Assembly (NCBI GenBank): GCA_003864495.1
Contig: ML133461.1
Coordinates: forward strand, 1,022,414-1,086,413
From: Nemopilema nomurai
Taxonomy: Eukaryota > Cnidaria > Scyphozoa > Rhizostomeae > Rhizostomatidae
Length of the DNA: 64,000 nt
Direction: 5' to 3'
Below the pieces are notes generated by a model. The model did no database searches and was not told the DNA's origin. It saw only the letters and a list, made by a program, of their open reading frames with translations. Positions 27,801-42,800 of this stretch are shown piece by piece. Within the stretch, counting starts at the first letter, position 1; each line of letters begins with the position of its first letter. Both the position numbers and the translations under genes were made by a program.

Positions 27801-30800
27801 GTGAATTTCAAAAGCCTCCTCAATATCTGCTTTATAGATAAATTTAGAGAGCCACGTGGCAGAAATCTTTAATCCATCTGAGTACGTTAGTCATGTGACA
27901 CATGGTCCACAAAAGACTTGGACACAGACAAGCACAGAGATGGTCAATGGAACAGGCGTGAAACTCAAAGTAGCAGATGACAGTTCTACTTGTATTATAG
28001 CCACGTGCATAGAAGCACATAGAGCACTTTGTGGCAAGCAGTAAGGGCTAGTCGTCATAAACTCACTGAACTGTAGATGCTCTCAGAGGCCGACAACGCC
28101 TGTCGCCTCCCTAGTGGCCTATCAACAATGGGTGACTTCGGGTGTGGCCTGATTTAAAGATCTAAAGGAGAGACTAAAAAACAACCTGCATTGGTGTTCT
28201 GCATTTCAACGAGCTGTTGTCGAGTTCGCTTTATTTTTAGTTTCAGCTTCTCAATTTCCTGACTTGTGCGCTAAAGAAATCGGGTGAAAGACTTTGAATG
28301 CAGATGCTAAAACACAAAGGCAGATTAGACAAACACATAAGACTCATTGCAGAAGAAAGACGTTGTTATCAAATAAGTAATTTTCGAGCGATTGGCAAAT
28401 CTGAAATAACTTCTAAGCGCTGGAACTATCTTGAAATTATCATGTTGGGTATGAAATTTTACAGTGGTCACAAGAAGAAGGGCCAAGGGTGGACTTTCAA
28501 ATAAAAATTTACTATCATTAAAGCTATGCAGGGAAGTTTGACTGTGACAACCCATATAAAGGTGTTTGAATGCTCTTTTCTCGTCAGTTCCAACCTGTCA
28601 TAGGGCACTACTCGTTCCGGCTTTTCGATGTAGGACTGATTGCTACAATGAAGTTTTCAAACAAGGGCCATGTTGAAACACCCACGTAGAGCTTGTCTCT
28701 GCGGATTAACCTCGATGGAAACTGGGCAAAACATGTTTTTCTTATCTTTGACTTTAAAGTGACACGATTCCATCCAAGGCAAAGTTACAGAAAATAATGC
28801 ACATCAACTAAGCGTTCACGAATCTCAACAAAATAATCAAAGGGGAAAAATTACGGAAATGAAATGAAAGAGGGAAATGAAACGATGCAACATTCGCTGC
28901 TAAATCAGACAAACTCTGCAAATCTGAACTGTTACGATAAGTTGATGATGAGGAAATCTTTAACAAATTAACTTCCAATGTTATGGTATATCAGTTGTAC
29001 GATGACACAAGATTGTTTTGAAAAAGTGAAATCGGATAATGGTATACCTCGTTATCAGGAGTTCCGCCATCTGTCTCATCCCACATATCATACGGAGCAA
29101 CATTGCCATCCACCTAAAGAAACAATTGATGCGTGACATAATCAAGTTGTCAAAAACAAAGGCGATCGTGGTGAAGAAAGACCAGGGTCTAATTGGGGTT
29201 ATAATCAGATAACATGGAACATGATTGTTGATGATAATTGGTGATAATGTGTGGTTGATGGCTGATGGGCGATTGCTGATTAATGACTAATGATAGAGAC
29301 TGATTCATGACGATTAATCATGGTGACTGATAACTGACTGAGACAGATGGTGCTAATGCATACAGTTATGATCAAACGTTATCACAATGATTGTCAAGTA
29401 TGTTTCTGTGATAATGAACTGAATTTATTGAATAAATATAAATTGTGGCTGATGACGCACTAAAGACAGTCCAGTCTGCAAAAGGAAATCTTTGTTTTGA
29501 AAAACAACATTCAAGACTAAATCGCTTTTGAAATCAAATGCAATAAAAAATGTTTTATTTGCATTCAATGAGCAAATTTTCATACAATATGTCTGGAAGC
29601 GAAGTCAGTTAAGATTCACCTTTCGATGCTAATTGAAAACGCCTGTATATAACGCAACCAAATAATAACTGACAGGTCAATGCAAGAGGAAGAGGTCTCT
29701 TGGCTTTCAATCTTGCAAGGACATATAAGGACCGTATATAATTCGGCTACCATAAACTAATATGAATAAAGGATGCAAAATAAGAGAAGTACTTTTAAGG
29801 GTGAAAATTGGTAAAAACGCAGCAACAGAAAAATACGAATAAATGGTATTATAATTAAACGTTAACAAAGCATAAATGGAAATTACTTAGCAATAATCTT
29901 CTACTGGAGAGATATTGCAGTTGAAATAGCGCCGTGTTGGTAAAAACGAAGAATCTACAGGGAGCAAACCTGTCGAAAAATAATGATTGGCAGGGACTGG
30001 TGTCTCGTTGTTCGTGGGTACATGGCGGTGGAAGATCTGGCAGAGGCGAAGAACGGCAAGGCGTATCTCGTAACAATGAGTACCTGCTACTCCAGGGATT
30101 ACTGCTGAAACTGATTTAACGCACTGACGGAGCCTTTGCGCTCGCTTGCTATAATCCCTTAATTCGTGGTCTGCGCTACAGAGAGAGGCCGGCGCAGGAG
30201 CTAGCCAAACGCAGGAAGAGTTTCTCAGTCATGGAATGATGTTATCAGCTGATGAACAGGTTCCGAACATAATGATTGCGTGGTGTGTTGTTGCGGGACA
30301 AGAACAATGTGCTATTAGCCGGGGGCAATGAGGGAGTCCTTTTTGTTTAGTCGTTTTTAGAAGCGTAGCCCAAGGAAGGTGATGGCAGTGTGGATCTGGT
30401 CAAGGTGGTGAGTACCAGAAAGGAAAAACACGGAAAGAACTGCATGCTGAGATCAGGTCTGGGTAGAATAACAGGGAAGCATGAAGCCAGCTCTTGGAGT
30501 ATTGTACTGTATATACGCAAGGTGATCATTGTACTTCAATTATGGAGCTATTTCGAGTTGTCTCAAAGGGGGGTGATAATATGGTGACAATTACACGGGG
30601 GTAGCCGGATGGTATGGTGAAAATAAAAGCAGACAGAAGGTCGCTTGGCATGCGTCGGTATCCTAAAGCAGCTATACCAAATTGTTTTGACATTGTGTGA
30701 ACAACAACAACAACAACAACTACAATATAAACCACAACAACAACAACAACATGGCTACGTGCGCCTTATGTGAAATAGCTACCAATTTACTTCATCGTGT

Positions 30801-33800
30801 AAAATTTGGCAATCGACCAAGAATGACAGTTGGTGGAACGATGACTTTGGATTCGGCCTAATGGAGCAAATTTCTCGAGGCTATAAATACGCTGATTAAG
30901 TTCATGTGATAGAAGTGCAAAGTGCTGAAAGCGAAACAAGCTTTGGCGTAAAGAAGTACAAGTTGGAAGGTGAAGAAAGTAAGACAGAACGTCCTCGTGA
31001 TGGTGCGATTTAGAAGCTGAAAACAATTTCTATATTTCAAAGAGGCAAACACATTTTCACAAAAAGGCAACATTGAGAGAGATGAATAGAAACCTGCGTT
31101 CCAAGAAGAGGCTGCTGAAGAGACTACACATTGTGTAGTCACGTGAAACGTTATGTTGAGAAAGTCAGTGTGTGTGTGATCGTGACTCGACGCTAATCCC
31201 CATGTAATCGAGTAGAAGTAATTATGGTAAAATATACACGCTTACGCTGCAAATCAGACGTTTTCTTCTCGCACTTCTGATCCGCAACACAAACTACACA
31301 ACAGGGGCCATTTTCCCTATATATCTCGTTGCCTCGTTTGGGACATCGTTTGGCCTCATTTTACATAAAAATGTATAAAACAAATGAAAGTAGGCCTAGA
31401 AAGCAACTTACGGAGTCGTCGATACTGATCGTGTCCACCAAAATAAACTGGTCGTTGGAGTCGGTAGTCAGGCTTCGAGGCCGGCTGTTGATTCCATCGC
31501 CTGAGCTGGTCAGTACGGACAACTGCTCGTGTTGCACTGCAGGCGCACTGCCGTTGTGGTTGTTTTCCAATGAGGCTGTTTTGCTTCTCTTTCTGCCATC
31601 AAGCTTGAGCCTAGGAGGAACAACCAAGTGAGGCAATGAAGACGTACGCCGTGAGCCTGGCTCTCCGTATTCTCGCATCGTGAGAAAACCGATGCTGCAA
31701 GTCACATGTTACAAACCAGCACTCGCGAAATAAACATCTCAGGTGCTATTGCAACTTGTTGGTAATACGAGAACCACGAAATCCATTTTATCCGGGTGTC
31801 ATTTCGTAGAGAGAGAGAGACTTGACAGATAAACAAAATCTAACCCATTCACACCATGTGACAAAGAGTAATGGCTCCAGAAGGAGAATTGCGCAGTGTG
31901 ATGTATTTTTATCAAAGGATAGCCTTTCACAAGCGGGCTTTGTTCAACCATTGTTCACTGATCGCCTCTGCGAGTTCAAATTGTATTTCTACGAAGGCAC
32001 AGCCGTGACGTCATTGTATAATGGGATAAGGAACTTCTGTTCAATTCTCACAAACAGACGTCATTTGGCGATTCAAGGGCAAGTTAATTGTTTACTTCCC
32101 GTTATGTTTCCTAGTAGGTTATTTCGTTCTTTCTATCCAAGGTATTCTACTTCGTACGGCGTTAAATCCTTAATCCTAGTTCATTTCAAAAAGCACTGAT
32201 TGCGCTGTGACTGCCAAAAACTTCCCGCCCACTTTTGTCTGTTGTTAAGAACCAAATAACGTTTAACAATCAGAGCTGTTTGTGATTATTAAAAACTTTA
32301 CAGCCGCCAGCTTCCCAAATAGAAATCATCAAATCAGCTTCCAAAATACGATTTTGGCTGCAGTTGTAGATTGTGCACATTCTATATAGGCAATTTAGAG
32401 TTTTTATATAGTTGTATTCTTTAATAGTACTCTCTCGTTTGTAAATTAGATTTAATTTATTATAGTATCTTGTATTTAAGCTTCGGTTCGCTTGCACGTT
32501 AGCTAGCAATAAGAGCCAACTTGAAATAAAGAAATGATCATCATTATTATTCATTATCAGGTGTATATACCTTTTGCCTTGTAACGTACCTCGTCACTTT
32601 GTTATCTTGCTAAACTCAAACCTCACAATAGCTAGAAATAGCGGAACCATTTGGTCATTTCCGACGTTTGCATACTCCGAGGAGTGTCAGACGAAAACGC
32701 ACTTTAAATTGGCAAGGCTTGTTCCGCTATTTCAGTCCACTGTGCAGTTTTGTACCACAAATCACTTGTTCATAGATTTAAATCCTTTAAAGTCATTTCC
32801 TTATCAAAAGGCTGCCAGCTACGAGTACAAGATGCTTTGTGTATGCATCTTAAATTGCGAGTAGGGGAAAGCCCCACATATTTCCCAGTCTGAACGGAGA
32901 TTTTTAAAGCTTGTTAGAGCTTTCGAAACATTCCAAACCCGTCTAGAGCTCCTTAAAAGCCAATTGACATGCAGTCATTAATGTGGCGATTTATCCCTTA
33001 GCTGTTTACCGGGCCGCGTGTGTCTATGAAAAGCCGATTCCCGCTTCCGAAAATGATGTGCGGTTCTAGAAACCAACCCAGTCAAGCCAGAGGTCAGATT
33101 GCCATGAGACTCTAAATGGAGGCTTTTGTATACTCTTTGGCTGCGGTCATATAACTCAAGGAAAGTTATATTCTATTTGAAAGAATCAATAAAATTGACA
33201 ACGATGCTAGTTTCCTCAAAGCGGCCTATTACCGCTGCCACTCTGTAAGGGGGTAGTCATTAACTAGAGCTTTTAGGAGGGGCTAATGTCACAGATTCTG
33301 AACAGGGTCGAAAAAGGAAGAACGCTAACGAAGAGCATAGGAAAGAGACAGCTGGCATTTCTGGGACACATCACGAGAAAAGAGAAGTTAGAAAATCTTA
33401 TTATGACAGGAAAAATAGAAGGAAAAAGAAGTAGAGGGCGACAACGAAAGACTTTTAAGGAGAGTCTAAGTATCTGGGTGAGAAAGCGAGTGCCAGCAAG
33501 GCAAAAGACGCAGATAGAGAACATTGTTGGAGAGACCTGATCGCATACGTCATCAAATGACATGGCACAGGAACAAGAAGAAGAATGTAACAGATTCTGG
33601 ATCCATTGTCACAGATTATAGAGAAGAGCTACCCAAATGCTCCAAGAAGGAAGGGTTCAACTGAGAGAGTCATTGAAGATGATCAATTTCTCTTCTCCTT
33701 CTGCTTCTCTAATGAGGTGCATCTTCCAACCAGACTCAAAGCACAGCCAGTTCAAGCATATCTCCTGCAAGATGCCGTGACTGTGTTTCATAGTGAACTG

Positions 33801-36800
33801 ATGTGGAAAAGACCTGGTATTGGGGTCCCTTAAAGTATACCAAAAATATTTTGTCATGCTACTCAATTCATCAACATAATTTCGTGTAGGTTTTTAAAAC
33901 GTTTCCCCCTAAAGTTAAACATTTCAGGGCCCGGGTCCAGTAGGCCCATGGGTAAATGCGTCACTATTTCTCGGATCTTTATCCCTGTTGTCACGCTTAT
34001 TGCTTCTCTGTCTTTGATAATAAGCCTTTCATTTGATTCATTAACAAAGAGAACCACGTTTTCTGTCATTCTTTCATTTTCTCTTACTCTTCCTTAGAGC
34101 CAAGGTAGGGGCATGAAACAACTTCAAATATATAAAATCTTGAAAGCGTATAAAACTCTTGCAAATTAAGAGAGGATTTGAGCTTTATAATCCTCTTAAT
34201 CATTAAAGAGCACACAGTCATCCCACACTAATTTCCCTATCATGCTGGGTGTTATCATCCTGCGACAAATCTTATTACTCTAGACCAGGGCCTTCGACGA
34301 AGGGGGGGCCAGGGGGGCCGGGGCCCCCTCATTTTTTGTAAAACAGTAGGGCTTTTTCGAACATCTTTTGTTATGATTGTTAAAATCCCCCTTGGCCACG
34401 GTTTGGTCCCCGGAGAGAAAGAACCTCTGCCATTGCCCGAATATCTAACTGTTTGACCATTTTCTTACTGCTGCGCATTGGAGATAAACTTTCCCCGCGC
34501 TCCGCTTAGGGCAAATGCCGCGTCGCCTAGTCTAAGATGACTAGACACAGAAATGTCGAAGGAGCGTGCGGCAAATGTGTTTCTTAGGAGAAGCTCGGGA
34601 AGCTGGATTTTAAGCTTGTGCGATCAAACACATTGTCCAGTCCAAAAATAGTATTGAATATTAAAAAGCCCTATAAACGGGCGGTGGGCAAGTGTTAATT
34701 TCAAGGCTTTGATTATAGAACTTCACAGGCTGCAAATGTGAACATTAACGAACTGTGAAAAGTGAAACGTTAACTGGCGATTCGTTCACTTCAAATTGCA
34801 TCGCATGCGAGATCTTCCTTCAAGGCTGATATTCGGTGTTAGCAGACGCTGTTGGGAAACATTGAGAACAAATACAAAGCGCTATACAGAGACCAAAACA
34901 AACTCCCAGTTCAACAACTTGAAATTACCTTTCGCCAAAATGCAGCTCAAGGATGTCTGGCAGCGAGACTCTTTTCCTAAAATGTCTGTTCATGGCCTTC
35001 GCTCTTCTCTAACTCACAAACCCTCTTTAATTCGATGCCTAGCCAAGGCCGTGGATCTCCATCTCGGTAGCTCTGTTGACATGGTCAATTCACCTGACCT
35101 AATATTGATCCAGATTCTCGGGGATTATCTACGCTGGCAACATGTCCGCCCGAACAAAGGATTCTCGATAACACTTTCAGAAGAACTAGCCCTCGTCTGA
35201 TAGCAGCCCATGAAAGACAATACTGTACTTCGGCTCAGGGAAAACAACAGTAGAAGCCATGACCTTGCAGGAGGTGTCAAACTGGCGGAAGTAGCACAAA
35301 GGAGACTCGTGAGTTTGGTCTGGCACACGCGGGACTGTTGTTACGAAAAAGAGTTTGGCTCTTGTAGTAAATTGTAAAAATGGCAGACAGCAAAACTAAG
35401 TAGCAGCAGATTTTGCGATTCATGGAAGCCAGTATTCAAATCTGCTTTTTGTTATCATATAATGAAATGAGAATACAATAAAAAACCTGCCACTTTGCAA
35501 GGTGCCGTGGTTTCATATTGCGATCAAGCCACTTGAATCTAGCCATATTAGGGATATGTTAAAACAGGTCTTCACTGAATTCCCACTGGTGCCCCCCACA
35601 CCCCCCCCCCCCCCCTTTCAACCAATCGCCGATTTTTTTCCTATTTTTATCATTCATGCATCCGACGACACGACAAAAAATGGCGAGACATATGCATAAA
35701 CGAAGGCAATAGTATATAGTCCATTCGTTTTGCGCTATCGCGATTTTGATTGGCCGAAGCAAGATACCGAGTCGCCGCAAGTTCTGCGTGTATTGTTGGG
35801 AAAGATGAGATGAAGCAAATTCGAGGGCCTAAAATGCATGACCCCGTTTTAGGGCCATAGCACACGGGTATTATTAATCAAGATTCAAAGATCCGACAGG
35901 CAATTCGGCGAGAGGGATATGAGAATTCGGCACTGATTGGATAGACAGAGAAGAAGGGAAGTAGGAAAAGCAGATAATACTGTGGTTGATGCGCCTAACT
36001 GGATGAATCCAAGAAAACGGTATAGCAATAAGAAGACAGAGCTTTGATACACATGGCTAAGAAGACAGAATTGGTCATAGCATGATTACCCAAGTCTCAT
36101 GATCTGTGACCAAAAAGAGGGAGACTGGGAAGCAGCGGCCAAGGTCACTAGGGTCAGATCAAATGCACCCTCGCAAAAAAACTTTGGTTACAATTTGCAT
36201 TTCTCTTTTAATTTCCTACTTTTCTCAAATAATTAAAAGATTACACAGTAATCTTCATTAAATACCTGCCATCTGATTCAATCCCTTTTTTCGCCCAAAC
36301 ATGCAGTGTAATTATACACCAGGTCGACCCTTCTAATCATTTGATTAAAACAAGCTGAGCTCATACATTACAAAAAGCCAATTGGTGCAAAATTCAACTA
36401 TGCAGGAATATGCAATACTATTATTGGATACGAACTAACTTGGATGTTAATGATAACCGCAAGAGAAATACTCCCATCTCATTCATAGCCTAAGCTCAGC
36501 ATATTCTTGTATCGCTTTTGTTAAACTTTCTATCAGTTCCCTATGTATCTTTGGTCTCTCCTGCTCCTCTTTCATCGACATGTGCAATGCGCTAGATATC
36601 AGAGATAATAATCGCCGCTTCATGATCGCCAAACCATCCAACTTAACTATCCGTACTACCTATTACATTTTCTGCCGCAGAAATAAGTCTTGGAATAATC
36701 CGGAACTTCTTCAATTCTAACGATCTCTGCTACTGACAAATCCTAAAGTAAACAATGACGAACACACTTTTTCCTTTTTTCGTTTATTTATTTTGTTTGT

Positions 36801-39800
36801 GCTTGTAATAGTCTTTTTCTTTGTAAACCCAGGCTAGTCAATTGCAAATTACCTTTGTAATAGTGAAATTTGTAATTGTAGTTTCAATTGAATTGAAAAT
36901 GAAAAGTTTTCCATTTTTTTATTATTTATTATTATTATTATATAATGGCATAAATGAGTATATCCACTGCAAGAGTGGATATACTCATGTATTCGTGGAT
37001 ATCCACCTAATACCAGGCCCATTGCATCACTGTATTCGGAATCGTTTCGATAAAACTTTCCCACTTGTATGACCCGTGCAATACAGCTAACATAACCTGA
37101 AAAGTACTTACGAGGACCGAGAGCGGTCGTCCTTCGGTTTCCTCTCCATTCCGATGAAGCCAGCACTTAACTGTGCACGTAACAACCTTTTGCTGTCTTC
37201 AGGGGTATCGCTCTGAAATAATTCACAAGCGAGTGCATTAGTCTACTGCATTTATTGCACATCTAGGCAAATCCTTCGCTGGAAAAGCCAACTACAAAGC
37301 AGCCTTCGATCGAGTCAAAAGTTCGACATTCGATGAATGAGCTCTAGAGATCGGTTCACACACTTCCTGGTTCCTGCTTAAAACATGAACTTCGTTGCTA
37401 CCCAGCAGATAAATCACACAAAAGCATTGGATAGGGATAACTAGACATTGAATTCATCCTTCAAAACAACAACAAAAATTGATATGTCAGTTTTGCAGCA
37501 AGACAGCTTACGTGAGAGCCTTATTTGCAACACAATTGACAGGTGTGGGAGATGTTTTGCCTTATTTGCATGAAAGATTTATCATGTCTTATGCAAAAGC
37601 TATTTGGCAAAATAAATTTTATGCGTTAGCTTTAAAAGAGGACTACCTAAATATGATGTCATCATCGACAAAGGAGTATTGTAATTTTCAAAATGGCACT
37701 ATCGTGAAAAATCTAAGAAAGAAACTTTATGTTTGTGTGACGCAATATTAAAAAGTAAAAATGGTGCAAAGATTAATTAAATTAATGACTTTTAAGAGAA
37801 AACATTAAAGAGAAGGCTTTCAAAATCTTACAGCTATCTCCATTTATACAACATTCATATAATATCATATTTTTCTCCCTCGCAACTAAAAATCTACAGA
37901 CACTTTTCCACGACATCTTTCGCGACGAAAAAACATAGAGAAATCTACGACTAAAGAACAAAATCCCAGTACACTTAAAAATTTACGACCATAAGGTAAC
38001 AAACTACGCCATTCACACTGAATCTTTATTCGCTATTTCTTGAGGCAAAACAGTTGCAGCAGCAACTAGACGTCCGCTTTCTTCGAATTTGATTGGAACA
38101 AAAACAATCGAAGCATGCGCTAGTGCGCAAATATGTCAGCCTTAATACAAAGTAGACCATCGACATTGTTAATCACTTTCAGCTCTTTGATAAGATCGAC
38201 AAGCTGGAGTACAGGCGTCAAAATGGATGAACATTCTGGGTAGCTTTCTAGCTGAGCAATGGCAGGTGAAAGACTTCTAGCAATAGCTAAACAGTTAACA
38301 TGAACGATTCTAATACAAATCATACTATGGAGATCCGTTTTAACAAACTGCACAGAACAGAGGTAATTTGCTAGGGATTAATCTTGTTTGGAGTTGTTAC
38401 AAAAGGCTAAAAAGATAAAGATCTTTGTCAGACCTGCAAAGGCCAAGAGCTCCCGCTTCTACTAATAAGAGCAGACATAATCTTGATAATCTAAGCTCTA
38501 TTAAAAAGCACTTGAACTTGTGAATTGGTGTACTGTGATGGAATTATGAAACAAAAATTGACAGCTTTGAAAATTCATCTTAATCAAGAGAATCTAATGT
38601 GGGAGATTGGAGTTTTTGTAAATGTTGGTGTACGGGAAAGGAGTAGAATAATGAAAAATAAACTGGGAGAGAGAACCGGAAACAAACTTCAAGAAATTGA
38701 CGATTCCATAAGACAAACAGGATTACTCACCGATGTTACATCTTGATTACTCTTTGAAATCATAAGGCCAAGCTTCTTTCGAAGGCCTAAGAGATATAAG
38801 GAAACTTGTTATCTGTTTGACTTAACATAGGTCAAAGTTACTTTACCAGCAGTCCAAGAAAGGAAAAACACGCAGAGGTGGCTGTTACTCAACAAATAAC
38901 AACTTGAAAATTCAGTCGTATACAGCTCTTGTTTTGGAAGAAGAACGATGTAGCCGACAAAAACAACTAAAATCGCGAAGGATCATCCCATTTATATCCT
39001 GGCTCGCCGTTAAGATAAAGTAGCATATTAGCATTTTGAAAAAGCAGGAAATGTCACGTGATTCCTTTCATGAATAAAACCCAAGGATTTCTAGAGTGAC
39101 ATAACAATATATTCAATTTGCCGACAGCATAATACGTAGATCTTGTTGGCCAATTTATAGAGAAGTACGGAAGTTGTATTAGGAACTAGGAGCACGCCAG
39201 GCTAGCGTTGTAATTAAATATCCAGCAATCATTAATTTGTTAAGGGATCACTTTGAAACGCAAACAAACGTAGATGATATAAGAACAGGTTGCATAATAT
39301 GTATTTCATGTTAAGTGTGTCTCTGATGGCGAGCCATTACAATAGTACTACGGACACCTGCAAAGAGCCCATCTCCATAATTCCTTTACTACGATAATCA
39401 AGTAAAATATTGATAGCAACCAAGCGATAATTGCAATGCAATGGAATGTCACAGTGTGGAAATAGGAGCTCAGCAAGTACCTCCGTCTTCCTTCAGCTGC
39501 CGCTCGATAGTTTAATTTTTGTCTTAGCGGTGATGTGCAAATTGCAAGACCCATGAGCGATTGTTAATCACTTCTTACACAATGTACAAATAAGATTGGA
39601 AAAATGCTCCCACATGAACGTAGAATAATAAACAAATATGAAATAGAATCCGTAGGAATGAAGAACGAAAATAAAGATGCATAAAAATGATGATTCCACA
39701 TCCGACGGTATTTGAGCGGTGATCCCAATATCTGGTTCAGGATATCATTATACGTCAAAGATAAACGTTATCTTTCGTGGCATTGGCAAAAGCGATAATG

Positions 39801-42800
39801 ATCAATGTAGTTGTACTGACGTTCTGGTCATGCACTGACAATACAATCACAACTATAATCAACAGGAGGAATTCTTAAACTAGATCTTTTGTTCTTGACT
39901 TCAAAGCGAAAAGGTCTCTCTATACTAGGTGCCTATTATTTATCAATTATGACGACGAGGTATGAACTACTTATCATAGAGATATTTTTACGAGTATTGG
40001 AAGGGTCCTGTGGCAGAAATTAAACGAATTCAAGAAACAGTATAAACACCTAGAAAATAAATGAATATCTAGGCACGGATCATGCCCTTTACAAAGCATA
40101 GCTTCAAGCACAGCATAACAACCACAAGGTACAAGCTTCATATCTTATCTGGTCTCCAACATGTCATGGAATAAAGTACTCTTGAAAAACAACAAGATTG
40201 CGCCTGATCTACGAAGAACCTAGACTCTACTTGGCGGACTAAAGCATGGTGTAGCAGAGCTCTATTTTAGGCTGAAAGAAATCGACAATACACTTTACGA
40301 GCTTCCATTGACTGTCTTATCTATTATCAAGATGCATGGACATTGTTCTATTGGTGGCACGTGGTTCTATTGTTCTCAAGGATGAAGATTGTCTATCTCT
40401 TCCCTGTTGTTGGCGGTTAATCGTATCTGCTAGTTGAATGACAAAGGGACGAATTTGCTAGATAACTAGAAGCCAGTTTCAAGCCACAATTAATTCACTG
40501 ATAAAACAACAAAAGCTCAAGATACTGTTCCTTTAAAATTTCAAAAACTCACAATAAAAATATTCCCATTGCCGTTTGTGCATCACTAATACAACCTTTG
40601 AAAACTCAGGTTAGAAAAAATTTTCACCCGTGAGGGGTTTTGTCTACATGTTCTTTTACTGTTCAAGGATGAAGCTAACAATATTCGAATTAAAGTATAA
40701 GTCGCCCGATCTAAAAAAATACACTGCAACTCAGGTGTGCGGATTGATTTTTTCGTCAAAGTGATCACATGGGGGCCGCGTCGTCTTGTATCACACCACA
40801 CGCAGCGATATTTGAAGTGATCACATGAACATTTGCCATTCTCGACCTTGGGCTTCTATATTTAGATGGCCCAGTACCCTGAACGAAGCTGCGTTTTAAC
40901 TCCGTTGATTTACTTTAAATTGAAATGAGATAATTCGAAAAGGGTCCACGATGGATCAAGCTTGTGTCCTTCCTGCCTCTCAAATAAACCACGAAGCAAA
41001 ACGTTATAGCGAAATATCGTAAATACGCTTACCTCGAAATAAATGTCCAGGAGGTGACAGTGAAGGGCCAAAGGTACTTTTGTCATGTTTCGACGCGCCA
41101 AGCTGTGTCAGATTTTCTAATGATCTCGATCTTATCCGGAAGATATCTACAAAACACAAATTTTCAATTAAAAAATTAATACATAGATAAATTCGCTTAC
41201 TAGCTGAGCTTAAAAAAATTGTTGCAATGAAGATGATAACGAGAATTATCGAGCTTTTTAAAAGGGGTTTCGCGACTTGTGGGCAGTTGCCGTATGACAA
41301 TGCATAGGAAAATTCCTGCCAATCAAGGCGAGTCAGATTCAGAACACAATCAAGACTCTTTAGGAAACTATGATGGCGGGGCATTTCCATTTTCAATGCA
41401 TCAAAGAGTTCAGGTGAGATTAGAACTGCTGGTGGTTAGACTGAAAACTGACTGCTTTAATGAATAGCAATTAGGCGCGTCATCAAACTTTCTTGTGGGC
41501 AACTGCCAAGATCCTTCAGCCTAGATGAAGGCGGTTAAAGAACCCGCGAAAATTATAGCTATTGCGCAACAATTAACATTACAAATTGCAAATAAACGAA
41601 CACCATGCTGTCTATTATTGTACATATCTACCAGGTGTGATATCATCGCTAGGATATGCGATGTGATAAAACAAGGAGGTGTTCAATGTTAGAGTGTATA
41701 GTAAGACTAATAAATAAAATGTAGCAAACTATTTGATAAACTTCAACAGCTTGTCAAAATATTATGTTCCATTATAGATTTTCGTGGAGAAAGTGCGATT
41801 CACTAGAAGGCCTACATGGAATTCTATAGCATATTGCTGCATATCAAACGTTTCTGCACAGCTACTTCTTGTGTGAGAACGGAGAAATTTTTTTTATATA
41901 TGTGCGTTCAAACTGCTCACAGAAAAAGAGGGATAAAGTTCCATTTTTTTGTCTTCTTGTCTTTCGTTTTTTGTCTTTTTATCTTTCGTTTTTTGTCCTT
42001 TTGGTTGCTATCTATGAAATTTTATATTGTCTTGTTTTTTTGTAACTCGTCGTGCAGTTGTTGTACATTCAAATTTATTCGAACCGTTTAGAAGTCCGAT
42101 CACATTGGAGATCGATTCAAAAAAGTTTAGCTTGCAATCTGCACACGCGCTCTCAATAACGGACACTTAACTCTACTTATTGCACAAGATCGAAGATATA
42201 TGTGAGTGTTTCTCGTACGGAGTACTATTTCGCCAGTGTCTTGTGACATTTCAATGCGGTAACTTTTGTAAAACTTGAAAAAGCTTTTGAACGAATGCAA
42301 AGGAATATGAATACGATACTAGAAAAACAAAACGTGAAGAAATTATGATAAACAATTTCTAAAGGTTACCAGATTAGTCGTAATTGGCAAGTGTTAATCC
42401 AATTTCTGTCTTAATTCCCTCGTCAACTGAAAACAGGTCCCGTCATTAATAAAGCATTGGGAAGTGTGTTCCTTCTGGTCGTTTAGAGCCGACAACTGCA
42501 AACTCCTTGTTAGGCAGCACAGACGCTCCTTGCAAAGTCGAGCAGCTTTTTGAAGTAAATATAAGTTCCTTCATTCACCTTTCGCAAGCCTGGGTTGTTA
42601 CCATTAATATTTCATATGCTTACTAGTATAGAATTGCCCACAATTCCGAATTTTTGGGGTCTTTGCGCATACTTAATGTTACCACAACTATGCAACGCGC
42701 GTATTTATAAAACATGTGTAATTATTTCCAAAGTAATGCCCACGCATCTCTAAAGTCTAAAATGCACAAAGAGCGTTTCCAAGGAAAAGAAAAGTTTCTT

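Noticed and set aside
37479..37751. 90-codon plus frame
   Set aside because: No motif, no splice context, compositionally ordinary; likely chance.
38120..38353. Minus frame in a TMCC intron
   Set aside because: Looks protein-like, but its acceptor leads to a stop in the phase offered by neighbouring exons.
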